Assembly: GCA_044508835.1 (NCBI GenBank)
Contig: JBIQHD010000004.1
Location: 62,001-126,000, forward strand
Length of the DNA: 64,000 nucleotides
Origin: JAKFDI01 sp044508835
Lineage (GTDB): Bacteria > Pseudomonadota > Gammaproteobacteria > Burkholderiales > Burkholderiaceae_C
Direction of reading: 5' to 3'
The position numbers and the translations under genes were made by a program. The notes beneath the pieces are model-generated. The model was not told the origin of the DNA. It did no database searches and worked only from the letters and a program-made list of their open reading frames with translations. Below, in pieces: positions 16,892-25,544 of the stretch (positions are counted from its first letter, which is position 1; each line of letters starts with the position of its first letter).

Positions 16892-17803
16892 ATGCCGCAA
16901 GCCATGAGCTCCGCCGCCGCCAGCGCGCCGCACCCGTCGCCGATCCGCCAGTTCTACGCGCTCACGAAGCCGCGCGTGGTGCAGCTGATCGTGTTCTGCG
17001 CCGTCATCGGCATGCTGCTGGCCGTGCCGGGCCTGCCCGACTGGCGCACCGCGCTCGCCGCCACGGCGGGCATCTGGCTCGTCGCCGGCGCGGCCGCGGC
17101 CTTCAACTGCGTGGTGGAGCAGCACATCGACGCGAAGATGGCGCGCACCGCCTGGCGCCCCACGGCCAAGGGCCAGCTCACCAACCTCCAGACGCTGAGC
17201 TTCTCGGCCGGGCTGTGCGCGGCCGGCAGCGCCCTGCTGTGGTTCCTCGTCAACCCGCTGACGATGTGGCTCACCTTCGCCACGTTCGTCGGCTACGCGG
17301 TCATCTACACCGTGGTGCTCAAGCCGCTGACGCCGCAGAACATCGTGATCGGCGGCGCCTCCGGCGCCATGCCGCCGGTGCTGGGCTGGGCAGCCGTGCG
17401 CGGCGAGGTCGGCGCCGAGGCGCTGATGCTGTGCCTCATCATCTTCCTCTGGACGCCGCCGCACTTCTGGGCGCTGGCCCTGTACCGCGCCGAGGACTAC
17501 CGCAAGTCGGGCCTGCCGATGCTGCCCGTCACGCACGGCTCGCAGTTCACGCGGCTGCACGTGCTGCTCTACACGCTGGTGCTGTTCGCCGGCACGCTGC
17601 TGCCCTTCGTCGCGGGCATGAGCGGCGTCATCTATCTCGCCGCCGCCGTGGTGCTGGGCGGCATGTTCACCGGCTACGCCTGGAAGCTGTGGCGCCGCTA
17701 TTCCGACGCGCTCGCGCGCAAGACCTTCCGCTTCTCGATCGTCTACCTGGCGCTGCTGTTCGCCGCGCTGCTGCTCGACCACTACCTGAACCCGCTCCTA
17801 TGA
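16892..17803 (+). CDS. ctaB: Protoheme IX farnesyltransferase (heme O synthase)
   Basis: Transfers a farnesyl group to heme B giving heme O, the substrate of CtaA. A UbiA-type membrane prenyltransferase of 303 residues: LTKPRVVQL at the N-terminus, the first Asp-type motif region [16 protein letters not shown], the second loop [16 protein letters not shown], and many helices. The stop overlaps the sco start by 4 bases (ATGA). An ATG four codons later is an alternative start. Confidence 0.95.
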   Translation: MPQAMSSAAASAPHPSPIRQFYALTKPRVVQLIVFCAVIGMLLAVPGLPDWRTALAATAGIWLVAGAAAAFNCVVEQHIDAKMARTAWRPTAKGQLTNLQTLSFSAGLCAAGSALLWFLVNPLTMWLTFATFVGYAVIYTVVLKPLTPQNIVIGGASGAMPPVLGWAAVRGEVGAEALMLCLIIFLWTPPHFWALALYRAEDYRKSGLPMLPVTHGSQFTRLHVLLYTLVLFAGTLLPFVAGMSGVIYLAAAVVLGGMFTGYAWKLWRRYSDALARKTFRFSIVYLALLFAALLLDHYLNPLL

Positions 17804-18396
17804 ACATCCGTCGCCTGCTGCTGCTCCTGGCGGCCGCGGCCTGCCTGGCGGCCTGCGACCCGCCGGGCGCCTCGCGCTCGTCCTTCCAGTCCATCGACAT
17901 CACCGGCGCCGACTACGCCAAGACGCTGGCGCTGACCGACCAGAACGGCACGCCGCGCACGCTGGCCGACTTCAAGGGCAAGGTGACCGTCGTGTTCTTC
18001 GGCTACACCCAGTGCCCGGACGTGTGCCCGACCACCATGGCGGAGCTGGCCGAGGTCAAGAAGTCGCTCGGCGCCGACGGCGAGCGGGTGCAGGGCGTCT
18101 TCGTCACCGTCGACCCGGAGCGCGACACGCCCGAGCTGCTGAAGGCCTACATGGGCAGCTTCGACCCGAGCTTCGTCGCGCTGCGCGGCACGCCGGAGCA
18201 GACCGCTGCGGCGGCGAAGGAGTTCAAGGTGTTCTACGCCAAGGCGCCGAACAAGAGCGGCTCCTACACCATGGACCACACCGCCGGCTCGTACGTCTTC
18301 GACCCCGAGGGCAAGGTGCGGCTGTTCGTGCGCTACGGCACCGGCGCGCAGGCCCTGGCCTCCGACATCAAGACGCTGCTCGCCGGCGCCGGCTGA
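17800..18396 (+). CDS. SCO1/SenC copper chaperone, lipoprotein
   Basis: Delivers copper to the CuA site of subunit II. It has 198 residues with a lipobox LAAC at the end of a short hydrophobic signal (Cys about 19), so it is membrane-anchored in the periplasm. The CPDVCP copper/thiol motif follows VVFFGYTQ, and the third ligand His is in [15 protein letters not shown]. Last gene of the oxidase cluster, coupled to ctaB through ATGA; a terminator lies just downstream. Confidence 0.95.
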   Translation: MNIRRLLLLLAAAACLAACDPPGASRSSFQSIDITGADYAKTLALTDQNGTPRTLADFKGKVTVVFFGYTQCPDVCPTTMAELAEVKKSLGADGERVQGVFVTVDPERDTPELLKAYMGSFDPSFVALRGTPEQTAAAAKEFKVFYAKAPNKSGSYTMDHTAGSYVFDPEGKVRLFVRYGTGAQALASDIKTLLAGAG

Positions 18397-18420
18397 CCCG
18401 CCGCCCCGCGCGAGCCCATG

Positions 18421-18446
18421 AAAAAGCGGCCCGAGGGCCGCTTCGT
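18421..18446 (-). terminator. Terminator shared by sco and rpoH
   Basis: AAGCGGCCC (18424-18432) and GGGCCGCTT (18435-18443) form a tight hairpin. Read on the minus strand it is followed by TTTTTC, so it ends rpoH transcription; on the plus strand it ends the oxidase cluster more weakly. Confidence 0.8.
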
Positions 18447-18464
18447 TCGCCGTGCGCCGGCCGC

Positions 18465-19403
18465 TCAGGCCGCGTCGCCCAGCGCCTTGCGCATCTTCTT
18501 CATGGCCGCCACCTCGATCTGGCGGATGCGCTCGGCGCTGACGCCGTACTCGCCCGCCAGCTCGTGCAGGGTCATGCCGCCGGAGCTGTCGTCGTTCACC
18601 TTGAGCCAGCGCTCCTCGACGATGCGGCGGCTGCGGTCGTCGAGCACGTCGAGCGCGCGCAGGATGCCGTCGCCCGCGAGCCGGTCGCGGCGCTGGGCCT
18701 CGAGCACGCGGGTCGGCTCCGTGGCGTCGTCCGCCAGGTAGGCGATCGGCGCGAAGCTTTCCTCGCTGTCGTCGTTCTGGGGCTCGAGCGCCACGTCGCC
18801 GCCCGACAGCCGGGTCTCCATCTCGAGCACGTCCTCGCGCTTCACGTTCAGCGTGCGCGCCATCGTGTCGACTTCGCCCTGGGTGAGCGTGCTGCGGTGC
18901 GTCTCGCCGGCCACGGCGTCGGACTTCAGGCTCTGCTTCATCGAGCGCAGGTTGAAGAACAGCTTGCGCTGGGCCTTGGTGGTGGCCACCTTCACCATGC
19001 GCCAGTTCTTCAGGATGTACTCGTGGATCTCGGCCTTGATCCAGTGGATGGCGTAGCTGACGAGACGCACGCCCTGGTCGGGGTCGAAGCGCTTCACGGC
19101 CTTCATCAGGCCGACGTTGCCTTCCTGGATCAGGTCGCCGTGGGGCAGGCCGTAGCCGAGGTACTGGCGCGAGATCGAGACCACGAGGCGCAGGTGCGAC
19201 AGCACCAGCTGCCCGGCGGCGGCCAGGTCGCCGTCGTCGCGCAGCCGGCGTGCCAGCGACGACTCCTGCTCCGGGGTGAGCAGGGGCAGCCGGTTGGCGG
19301 CCGAGATGTACGCGTCGAGGTTGCCCAGCGAGGGCACCATCGACCACGGATCCTTGACGGTCAGCGCAGCGGAAGAGGTCATGTTCATGGGAACGATAGA
19401 CAC
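18465..19403 (-). CDS. rpoH: RNA polymerase sigma-32 heat-shock factor
   Basis: Directs RNA polymerase to heat-shock promoters. It has 312 residues. Region 2 shows the core-binding and -10 recognition blocks (GYGLPHGDLIQEGNVGLMKAV split, YAIHWIKAEIHEY), the RpoH box QRKLFFNLRS is present, and region 4 ends with ERIRQIEVAAMKKMRKAL. Start GTG at 19403 is supported by AAGGAG 7 bases upstream; a downstream ATG is possible. A CIRCE operator lies 28 bases upstream, implying HrcA control of this sigma factor. Confidence 0.97.
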   Translation of the reverse strand: MSIVPMNMTSSAALTVKDPWSMVPSLGNLDAYISAANRLPLLTPEQESSLARRLRDDGDLAAAGQLVLSHLRLVVSISRQYLGYGLPHGDLIQEGNVGLMKAVKRFDPDQGVRLVSYAIHWIKAEIHEYILKNWRMVKVATTKAQRKLFFNLRSMKQSLKSDAVAGETHRSTLTQGEVDTMARTLNVKREDVLEMETRLSGGDVALEPQNDDSEESFAPIAYLADDATEPTRVLEAQRRDRLAGDGILRALDVLDDRSRRIVEERWLKVNDDSSGGMTLHELAGEYGVSAERIRQIEVAAMKKMRKALGDAA

Positions 19404-19430
19404 CTGGGCTCTCCTTTGGTTCCAGCCATA

Positions 19431-19457
19431 TTAGCACTCGACGATCGAGAGTGCTGA
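19431..19457. promoter_or_regulatory. CIRCE element (HrcA operator) upstream of rpoH
   Basis: TTAGCACTC (19431-19439), nine spacer bases, then GAGTGCTGA (19449-19457). The consensus is TTAGCACTC-N9-GAGTGCTAA, so 17 of 18 arm positions match and spacing is exact. It lies in the rpoH leader region, 28 bases from the start codon. HrcA represses genes with CIRCE until heat titrates GroEL. A chance match this good in GC-rich DNA is very unlikely. Confidence 0.9.
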
Positions 19458-19610
19458 TCGGAAGAATGCCATCAGGACATGAAGCAGGAATTAAGGGTTT
19501 CGCGTAGTGTGCGCTAACAATTGCCCCGGATGGCCGGGCGGGATCGTTGCTTGCTGGGTTCCTGCCATGGCGCCGGCCGCCGACGGCCGGCCGTGCCCGA
19601 GGAGCAGGCA

Positions 19611-19976
19611 ATGACCGTACCCGACCGGATATTCGACGGCAAGCTCGTGCCCCTGCCGGCCGAGGCGGGCGACGTGAACGCGCCGCGGTTCGACCCGGTC
19701 GACTCGTGGCTGCGCTCGGCGCCGCCGATCCAGCAGAAGGCGGCGATGTGGCGCTGGTTCGCGACCCGCTACGAAGACCCGCAGGTCGCCACGCCGCACG
19801 ACGGGCAGGGCGGCTACGTCTTCACCGACGGCGGCCCGTTCAGGGCCGACGAGGTGCTCCACGGGCGCTTCGACCGCTGCGTCGCGCCCGAGGTGGTGCA
19901 GGAACTGGTGGCCGACGTGCAGGCGGAGGTGGGCAACGACTGGGCGCTGCGCCGGCTGGACGAATCGGGCGGATGA
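19611..19976 (+). CDS. Hypothetical protein (121 aa)
   Basis: The protein has 121 residues and no signal or membrane segment. Recognisable stretches are PVDSWLRSAPPIQQKAAMWRW near the middle-N part, YVFTDGGPFRADEVL and an acidic C-terminal half (VVQELVADVQAEVGNDW). I do not recognise a family. The ATG at 19611 has GAGGAG 6 bases upstream, which supports it as a real gene. It lies alone, between the rpoH leader and the convergent MarR gene, and codon usage resembles its neighbours. Confidence 0.6.
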   Translation: MTVPDRIFDGKLVPLPAEAGDVNAPRFDPVDSWLRSAPPIQQKAAMWRWFATRYEDPQVATPHDGQGGYVFTDGGPFRADEVLHGRFDRCVAPEVVQELVADVQAEVGNDWALRRLDESGG

Positions 19977-19997
19977 GCGCCCCGCAGGAGGCCGTGG

Positions 19998-20492
19998 TCA
20001 GCCGCGCGGGCTGCGGCCCACCTTCAGCAGCAGCTCGATCAGGAGCAGGCGTTCGCCGTCGGACAGCATGCCCGTGACCTCGAGGTCCATGGCATGTGCG
20101 AGCTTCTCGGCCTTTTCGAGGAGCTGCCGGCCCGCGGGCGTGAGGTGGATGAGTTGGGCGCGGCGGTCCTCGGTGCTGCGCACGCGCTGCACCCAGCCGC
20201 GCTCGGACATGCGGTCGAGCGTGATCGCCATGTTGGGCGCCGACACGTCCAGCGATTCGCCGAGCTGGCGCTGGTTCACGCGCTCGTTCGAGTCGACCAG
20301 CACCAGGATGGAGAACTCCACCGCCTTGAGCTGCAGCGGCCCGAGGTGGCGCTTGAAGCCGTTGACGAGCTCGATCGAGGCGCGCGTGTTGGCGTAGCCG
20401 ACGAGGCAGTTCAGCCGCGACTGGTCGAGCAGGGCCCGCCCCGGCGCCTTGCCGGGCGGCGCTTCGGCCGCGGCCTCGTACGACGCGTTCAT
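19998..20492 (-). CDS. MarR family transcriptional regulator
   Basis: The protein has 164 residues with a winged-helix domain: QRQLGESLDVSAPNMAITLDRM (recognition helix region, about 75-97) and the wing RVRSTEDRRAQLIHLTPAGR. It is the last gene of a minus-strand run that begins with the crotonase and CoA ligase genes, separated from livF by 135 bases. By position it is the obvious candidate repressor of that pathway, and MarR proteins that sense hydroxycinnamoyl-CoA thioesters (CouR, FerC types) are known. The ligand is inferred, not shown. Confidence 0.88.
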   Translation of the reverse strand: MNASYEAAAEAPPGKAPGRALLDQSRLNCLVGYANTRASIELVNGFKRHLGPLQLKAVEFSILVLVDSNERVNQRQLGESLDVSAPNMAITLDRMSERGWVQRVRSTEDRRAQLIHLTPAGRQLLEKAEKLAHAMDLEVTGMLSDGERLLLIELLLKVGRSPRG

Positions 20493-20500
20493 TGGCGCAC

Positions 20501-20567
20501 CCTCCGCTTCGCGGGTCCCTCCGAGAGGGACGGAGCGCCCCCTTCGGGCGGCCGTGCGGGGGCGCTC
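20501..20567. repeat. Cluster of perfect hairpins between livF and the MarR gene
   Basis: Three consecutive inverted repeats: CCGC-TTC-GCGG (20504-20514), TCCCTC-CGA-GAGGGA (20516-20530) and GAGCGCCCCC-N15-GGGGGCGCTC (20533-20567). No T-run follows. The sequence resembles dispersed intergenic hairpin repeats seen in related genera. It may reduce read-through from livF into the MarR gene. Confidence 0.5.
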
Positions 20568-20627
20568 ACTGGACTACCCTCCGCGCTGCGCGCTGCGGGA
20601 TGAGCGCTTGGGAGCGGCCCGGCGCGC

Positions 20628-21380
20628 TCATGCCGGTGCGGCGTCGGCCGTCTTCTTGCGCGCCGCGCCGAGGTAGGTGTCGATGACGCGGGGGTCGTTC
20701 GCCAGGTCGGAGGCCGGCCCTTCGAGGGCGATCTCGCCCATCTCGAGCACGTAGCCATAGTCGGCCACCTCCAGTGCCGCGCGCGCGTTCTGCTCCACGA
20801 GCAGGATGGTGACGCCGGTGCTGCGCAGGCCGTCGATGGTGCGGAAGATGTCGCGCACCACCAGCGGCGCCAGGCCGAGGCTGGGCTCGTCGAGCATCAG
20901 CAGCGACGGCTTGCTCATCAGCGCGCGGCCCACCGCCAGCATCTGCCGCTCGCCGCCCGACAGGGTGCCGGCGAGCTGCGTGCGCCGCTCCTTCAGCCGC
21001 GGGAAGAGGGTGTAGACGTGGTCGAGCGCCGTGCGGCTGTCGCGCTGGCCGAGCCGCACCTGGCGGTAGGCGCCGAGCAGCAGGTTGTCCTCGACCGGCA
21101 TGGTGCCGAACAGCGCGCGCGTCTCGGGAACCAGCGCCACGCCGGCCATCACGCGCTCTTCCAGCGTGAGCCGCGCGAGCGGCTGGCCCTGGTACTCGAT
21201 GCGGCCGCGCGAGGGCAGCACGCCCATGAGCGTGTTCAGCAGGGTCGACTTGCCGGCGCCGTTCGGGCCGATCACGGTGATGACGCTGCCGGGCGCGGCT
21301 TTCAGGTTCAGCCCGTGCAGCACCTCCGCGCGGCCGTAGGCGGCGTGCAGGTCGGTGACGTTCAGAAGGGGGGCGCTCAT
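20628..21380 (-). CDS. livF: Branched-chain-type ABC transporter ATPase (LivF)
   Basis: ATP-hydrolysing subunit of a HAAT-family importer. It has 250 residues: Walker A GPNGAGKST (residues about 38-46), signature LSGGERQML, Walker B LLMLDEPSLGL, and LVEQNARAALE as the H-loop region. It starts 4 bases after the stop of the fused permease-ATPase gene. Together these genes form one transporter; its neighbours (CoA ligase, crotonase) suggest an aromatic or phenylpropanoid acid rather than an amino acid as ligand. Confidence 0.92.
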   Translation of the reverse strand: MSAPLLNVTDLHAAYGRAEVLHGLNLKAAPGSVITVIGPNGAGKSTLLNTLMGVLPSRGRIEYQGQPLARLTLEERVMAGVALVPETRALFGTMPVEDNLLLGAYRQVRLGQRDSRTALDHVYTLFPRLKERRTQLAGTLSGGERQMLAVGRALMSKPSLLMLDEPSLGLAPLVVRDIFRTIDGLRSTGVTILLVEQNARAALEVADYGYVLEMGEIALEGPASDLANDPRVIDTYLGAARKKTADAAPA

Positions 21381-21384
21381 GGTG

Positions 21385-23151
21385 TCAATGCTCCGTGCCC
21401 AGGTAGGCGGCGCGCACGGCGGGGCTCGCCTGCACCTCCTCCGGCGTGCCCTCGATCAGCTTGGTGCCGAACTCCATCACCACCACGCGGTCGGTGAGGC
21501 CCATCACCAGGTCCATGTCGTGCTCGACCAGCAGGATCGACAGGCCCTCGCCGCGCAGCTGCCGCAGCACGTCGGCGAGCGCCTCCTTCTCCTTGTGGCG
21601 CAGGCCGGCGGCGGGTTCGTCGAGCAGCAGCAGGGCCGGGTCGGCGCACAGTGCGCGCGCGATCTCCATCAGCCGCTGCTGGCCGAGCGCCAGGTTGCCG
21701 GCGAGCTCGTGCATCCGGTCGCCCATGCCGATGCGCTGCAGCTGGCGCTCGGCCTCGCGCAGCAGACGGCGCTCCTCGGCGCGGTCCAGGCGCAGCATCG
21801 AGGCCAGCACGCCGCGCTCGCCGCGCAGGTGCGCGCCCAGCGCCACGTTCTCGAGCACCGTCATGCCGGCGATCATCTTCACGTGCTGGAAGGTGCGCGA
21901 CACGCCCAGCCGCGCGATGCGCCGCGAGGGCAGGCCGTCGATGCGCCTGCCGCGGAACTTCACCTCGCCGCGCGTGGCCGGCAGCACGCCGGTCACGAGG
22001 TTGAAGGTGGTGGACTTGCCGGCGCCGTTGGGGCCGATCAGGCCGAGGATCTCGCCCGCCCTGACCTGGAAGCTCACGTCGTTGACGGCCACCAGCCCGC
22101 CGAATTCCTTGCGCACCGCGTTCACGTCGAGCACCACCTCGCCGTGCGGCGGGCGGCTGCGCTCGGCCAGCGGCGCGGCGCCCGCCCAGTCGACCTTGCG
22201 CTGCACGCGCGGCAGCCGGGCCTCGACGAAGGCCCAGATGCCGTCGCGCGCGTAGTGCAGCACCAGCACCAGCAGCACGCCGAACACCACGATCTCGTAG
22301 TTGCCGCTCGTGCCCATCAGGCGCGGCAGCCAGACCTGGAGCTGGTCTTCGAGGATCTTCACCACGCCGGCGCCGACGACCGCGCCCCACACGTGGCCGA
22401 CCCCGCCGATCACCGCCATGAACAGGTACTCGATGCCCATCTTCAGGCCGAAGGGCGAGGGGTTCACGGTGCGCTGGAAGTGGGCGAACAGCCAGCCGGA
22501 AAGGCTCGCCACCAGCGCCGCGATCAGGAAGGCGGTGACCTTGATGCGGAAGCTGTCCACGCCCATCGCCTCGGCCATGGTGCTGCCGCCCTTGACCGCG
22601 CGCATGGCGCGGCCGGTGCGCGAATCGAGCAGGTTGGACACGGCGAACGCCGACAGCACCACCAGGATCCACAGCAGGTAGTAGAAGCTGCGGCCGGTGG
22701 ACAGCGAGGCGCCGAAGAACTCGATCGCCGGCACGCCCAGCAGGCCGTCGTACTTGCCCAGCGCGTCGATGTTGCCGAGCAGGTAGTAGGCGCTCAGGCC
22801 CCAGGCGATGGTCGCCAGCGGCAGGTAGTGGCCCGACATGCGCAGCGTGATCCAGCCGAGCACCAGCGCCGCCGCCGCGGTGATGACGAGGCCGATCCAC
22901 ACCGTGACCCACGGCGACATGCCGTGCTGGGTCGCGAGGTAGGCCGCGGTGTACGCGCCCATGCCGACGAAGGCCGCCTGGCCGAAGGAGGTGAGCCCGA
23001 CGATGCCGGTGAGCAGCACCAGGCCGATCACCACCAGCGCGTACAGGCCGATGTAGTTGGCCTGGGTGATCCAGAACTCGGGCACCGGCAGCTGCGGCAG
23101 GAGCGCCAGCAGCACCAGGAAGAAGACGAGGAACCCGCGACGAAGGCTCAT
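21385..23151 (-). CDS. livM-livG: Fused LivM permease - LivG ATPase of ABC importer
   Basis: The protein has 588 residues. Residues about 1-310 form a LivM-type permease with many helices (GLTSFGQAAFVGMGAYTAA, EYLFMAVIGGVGHVWGAVVG); residues about 335-588 form a LivG-type ATPase with GPNGAGKSTTFNL, LALGQQRLMEIARAL and LLLLDEPAAGL. One continuous frame with no stop or frameshift signal joins them through a Pro/Arg-containing linker, so it is a genuine fusion, known in some transporters of this class. It lies between livH and livF. Confidence 0.93.
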   Translation of the reverse strand: MSLRRGFLVFFLVLLALLPQLPVPEFWITQANYIGLYALVVIGLVLLTGIVGLTSFGQAAFVGMGAYTAAYLATQHGMSPWVTVWIGLVITAAAALVLGWITLRMSGHYLPLATIAWGLSAYYLLGNIDALGKYDGLLGVPAIEFFGASLSTGRSFYYLLWILVVLSAFAVSNLLDSRTGRAMRAVKGGSTMAEAMGVDSFRIKVTAFLIAALVASLSGWLFAHFQRTVNPSPFGLKMGIEYLFMAVIGGVGHVWGAVVGAGVVKILEDQLQVWLPRLMGTSGNYEIVVFGVLLVLVLHYARDGIWAFVEARLPRVQRKVDWAGAAPLAERSRPPHGEVVLDVNAVRKEFGGLVAVNDVSFQVRAGEILGLIGPNGAGKSTTFNLVTGVLPATRGEVKFRGRRIDGLPSRRIARLGVSRTFQHVKMIAGMTVLENVALGAHLRGERGVLASMLRLDRAEERRLLREAERQLQRIGMGDRMHELAGNLALGQQRLMEIARALCADPALLLLDEPAAGLRHKEKEALADVLRQLRGEGLSILLVEHDMDLVMGLTDRVVVMEFGTKLIEGTPEEVQASPAVRAAYLGTEH

Positions 23152-23194
23152 GCGTGCCTCCGCACCGGAAGGTTCGAGGTGAACGAGGCGCCCA

Positions 23195-24268
23195 TCATTC
23201 CTCCTCGTCCTCGTGGCCGTGCTGGAAGCTGCGCCACAGCAGCACGGGGATGATCAGCGTGAACACAATGACTTCCTTGAACGCGCTCGCGTAGAACGAG
23301 CCGAAGCTCTCGAGCAGGCCGACGAACACCGCGCCGAGCGCCGCCGCCGGGTAGCTGGCCAGGCCGCCGAAGATGGCCGCCACGAAGCCCTTCAGGCCGA
23401 TGAGAAAGCCCGAGTCGTAGAACATCGTCGTGGTCGGCCCGATCAGCAGGCCCGACAGCGCGCCGATGAAGGCGGCGAGCGAGAAGCTGAGCCGCCCCGC
23501 CGCCGCGCTCGAGATGCCCATCAGCCGCGCCCCCAGGCGGTTGACCGCCGTGGCGCGCAGCGCCTTGCCGCGCAGCGTGCGGTCGAAGAAGACCGCCAGC
23601 GCCACGATAAGCACCAGCGAGGCGGCGAAGATGATGATGGTCTGACCCGACAGCATGATCGGCCCGAGCGCGAAGCGCGCGTCCCAGAACGGCGGGTTGC
23701 GGAAGCCCTCGGCGCCGAAGAACACCAGGCCCAGGCCCGTCATCGCGAAGTGGACGCCGACCGAGATGATCAGCAGCACCAGCACCGTCGCGTCGGCCAC
23801 CTTCTCGTAGGCGAGGCGGTAGACCAGCGGCCCGAGCGGCGTGACGATGGCCAGCGTCAGCAGGCTCTGCGCCCACAGCGGCCAGTCGCGCGGGCCGGCG
23901 AACCAGCACATCACCAGCACGATCACCGGCATGGCCAGCGTTCGCGCCGCGTCGCGCAGGCCGGCCGACAGCGGCAGGCCGCGCGTGCGCAGCTGCAGCA
24001 GGTCGAGCACCGCCACGACCACGGCCAGCGCCAGCAGCAGCCAGACGGTGCCGGGCAGGTCGCCGAGCGACTGCCAGACCGAGCCGACCGCGTTGCCGCT
24101 CTGCAGCATGGCCAGCGTCAGCGCGCCGTAGGCGACGAACTCGCCCTGCGGAATGAAGATGGCGCGCGTGACCGCGAAGACGAGCACCAGGGCCAGCGCG
24201 AGCAGGCCGTAGATCGCGCCGTTGGTCAGGCCGTCGAGTGCCAGGATGCTGGCGATCGAGAAGTCCAT
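23195..24268 (-). CDS. livH: Branched-chain-type ABC transporter permease (LivH), extended
   Basis: The protein has 357 residues, longer than the usual ~290. The start ([23 protein letters not shown] split) and the [31 protein letters not shown] loop near residues 280-305 identify LivH. An extra region at about residues 70-145, with two further hydrophobic stretches, is inserted after the second helix. The ATG is 72 bases after the binding-protein stop, across a strong hairpin. Forms the membrane channel with the LivM part of the next gene. Confidence 0.9.
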   Translation of the reverse strand: MDFSIASILALDGLTNGAIYGLLALALVLVFAVTRAIFIPQGEFVAYGALTLAMLQSGNAVGSVWQSLGDLPGTVWLLLALAVVVAVLDLLQLRTRGLPLSAGLRDAARTLAMPVIVLVMCWFAGPRDWPLWAQSLLTLAIVTPLGPLVYRLAYEKVADATVLVLLIISVGVHFAMTGLGLVFFGAEGFRNPPFWDARFALGPIMLSGQTIIIFAASLVLIVALAVFFDRTLRGKALRATAVNRLGARLMGISSAAAGRLSFSLAAFIGALSGLLIGPTTTMFYDSGFLIGLKGFVAAIFGGLASYPAAALGAVFVGLLESFGSFYASAFKEVIVFTLIIPVLLWRSFQHGHEDEEE

Positions 24269-24296
24269 GGGATCAGTTACTCAGTCGAGCAGATGC

Positions 24297-24323
24297 AAAA
24301 CCGGCCGGCGGTTGCCGGCCGGT
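24297..24323 (-). terminator. Hairpin attenuator between binding-protein and permease genes
   Basis: ACCGGCCGGC (24300-24309) and GCCGGCCGGT (24314-24323) form a perfect 10-bp stem with a GGTT loop. Read in the direction of transcription (minus) it is followed by TTTTGC (24300-24295 on the plus strand AAAA). It lies just after the binding-protein gene, where partial termination would give more binding protein than permease. Confidence 0.7.
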
Positions 24324-24340
24324 GTGCCCGAGGCCGCGGG

Positions 24341-25477
24341 TTACTCGACCTTCCAGTCGCCGTTGACGACCTTGAGCATCACGCCCGTCTCGTTCGTGAA
24401 GCCCCAGTGGTCGTCCTTGGTCCAGTTCATCACGCCGTGCGAGAAGATGGTGCGGCCCATGGTCTCCAGGCCGTCGCGGATCGCCGCGCGGAACTCCTTG
24501 GTGCCGGGCTTGGCCTTCTGCAGCGCGATCGGCAGCACCTTCTTGAGCGTGATCTCGGTGTCGTAGGCGTGGCCGGCGAACTGGTTGCGCGAGCCGGGGC
24601 CGTAGGCCTTCTCGTACTTCTGCACGAAGTCGATGGCGGCCGGCTTGGACGGGTGGCTGTCGGGCAGCTGCTCGGCGATCACCGCCGGGCCGGAGACGAC
24701 GAACGCGCCTTCCACGTCCTTGCCGCCGATGCGCACCAGGTCGCGCGAGGCCGCGGCGTGCGTCTGGTAGATCTTGCCCTTGTAGCCGCGGGCGACCACC
24801 GCCTTGTGCGGCATCGCCGCGCCGCTGCCCGAGGCCACGACGAGGATGGCGTCGGGGTTGGCCGCCACCAGCTTGAGCGCCTGCGCCGTCACGCTGGTGT
24901 CGCTGCGCGCGAAGCGCTCGACGCCGGTGAGCTTGATGCCCGCGGGCACGGCGATCTTCTCCATCGCCTTGAGCCACAGCTCGCCGTAGGCGTCGGTGTA
25001 GCCGAGGAAGCCGACGGTCTTCACGCCCTGCTTCTTCATGTGCTCGACCATGGCGTACGCCATCACGTCGTTCGACTGCGGCAGGCGGAAGGTCCAGTGG
25101 TCCTTGCCGGGGGGCAGGCCGGCCGGCGAGAAGGCGAGCTGCACCGTCTCGCCTTCGGCGGCCACCGGCGCCATCGCGATGGCCACCGGCGTGAGGGCCG
25201 AGCCCATGATGATGTCGGCCTTGTCCTCGGTGATGAAGCGCTTGGCGTTGACGACGCCCTTGGTCGGGTCGCTCGCGTCGTCGAGGACGATGAGGTTGAT
25301 CTTCTCGCCCGCGATCTCCTTGGGGAACAGGTCGAAGTAGTTCTTCATCGGGATGCCGAGGCCCGATCCCGGGCCGGTGAGCGGCAGGCTGATGCCGATG
25401 GTCACGTCGGCCGTGGCGGCGGTGGCAGCAAAGGCCATCACCAGTGCGGCGGCAAGGGGTTTGAGCGTCTTGGTCAT
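24341..25477 (-). CDS. ABC transporter periplasmic binding protein (type I, LivK-like)
   Basis: Captures the solute for the downstream importer. It has 378 residues with a signal peptide (about 1-23, cleaved near ATAADV). The type I binding fold is seen in VTIGISLPLTGPGSGLGIP, DDASDPTKGV, VGFLGYTDAYGELW and the C-terminal GHAYDTEI block. A CAGGAGAC ribosome site precedes the ATG. Sequence and neighbours resemble importers for aromatic acids; the ligand is inferred. Confidence 0.9.
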   Translation of the reverse strand: MTKTLKPLAAALVMAFAATAATADVTIGISLPLTGPGSGLGIPMKNYFDLFPKEIAGEKINLIVLDDASDPTKGVVNAKRFITEDKADIIMGSALTPVAIAMAPVAAEGETVQLAFSPAGLPPGKDHWTFRLPQSNDVMAYAMVEHMKKQGVKTVGFLGYTDAYGELWLKAMEKIAVPAGIKLTGVERFARSDTSVTAQALKLVAANPDAILVVASGSGAAMPHKAVVARGYKGKIYQTHAAASRDLVRIGGKDVEGAFVVSGPAVIAEQLPDSHPSKPAAIDFVQKYEKAYGPGSRNQFAGHAYDTEITLKKVLPIALQKAKPGTKEFRAAIRDGLETMGRTIFSHGVMNWTKDDHWGFTNETGVMLKVVNGDWKVE

Positions 25478-25544
25478 GCTGTCTCCTGGAATTTCGAGAG
25501 GTGGAAGAGTGTCGCAAAGATGACCCGGGCGGACACCCGGGTTT

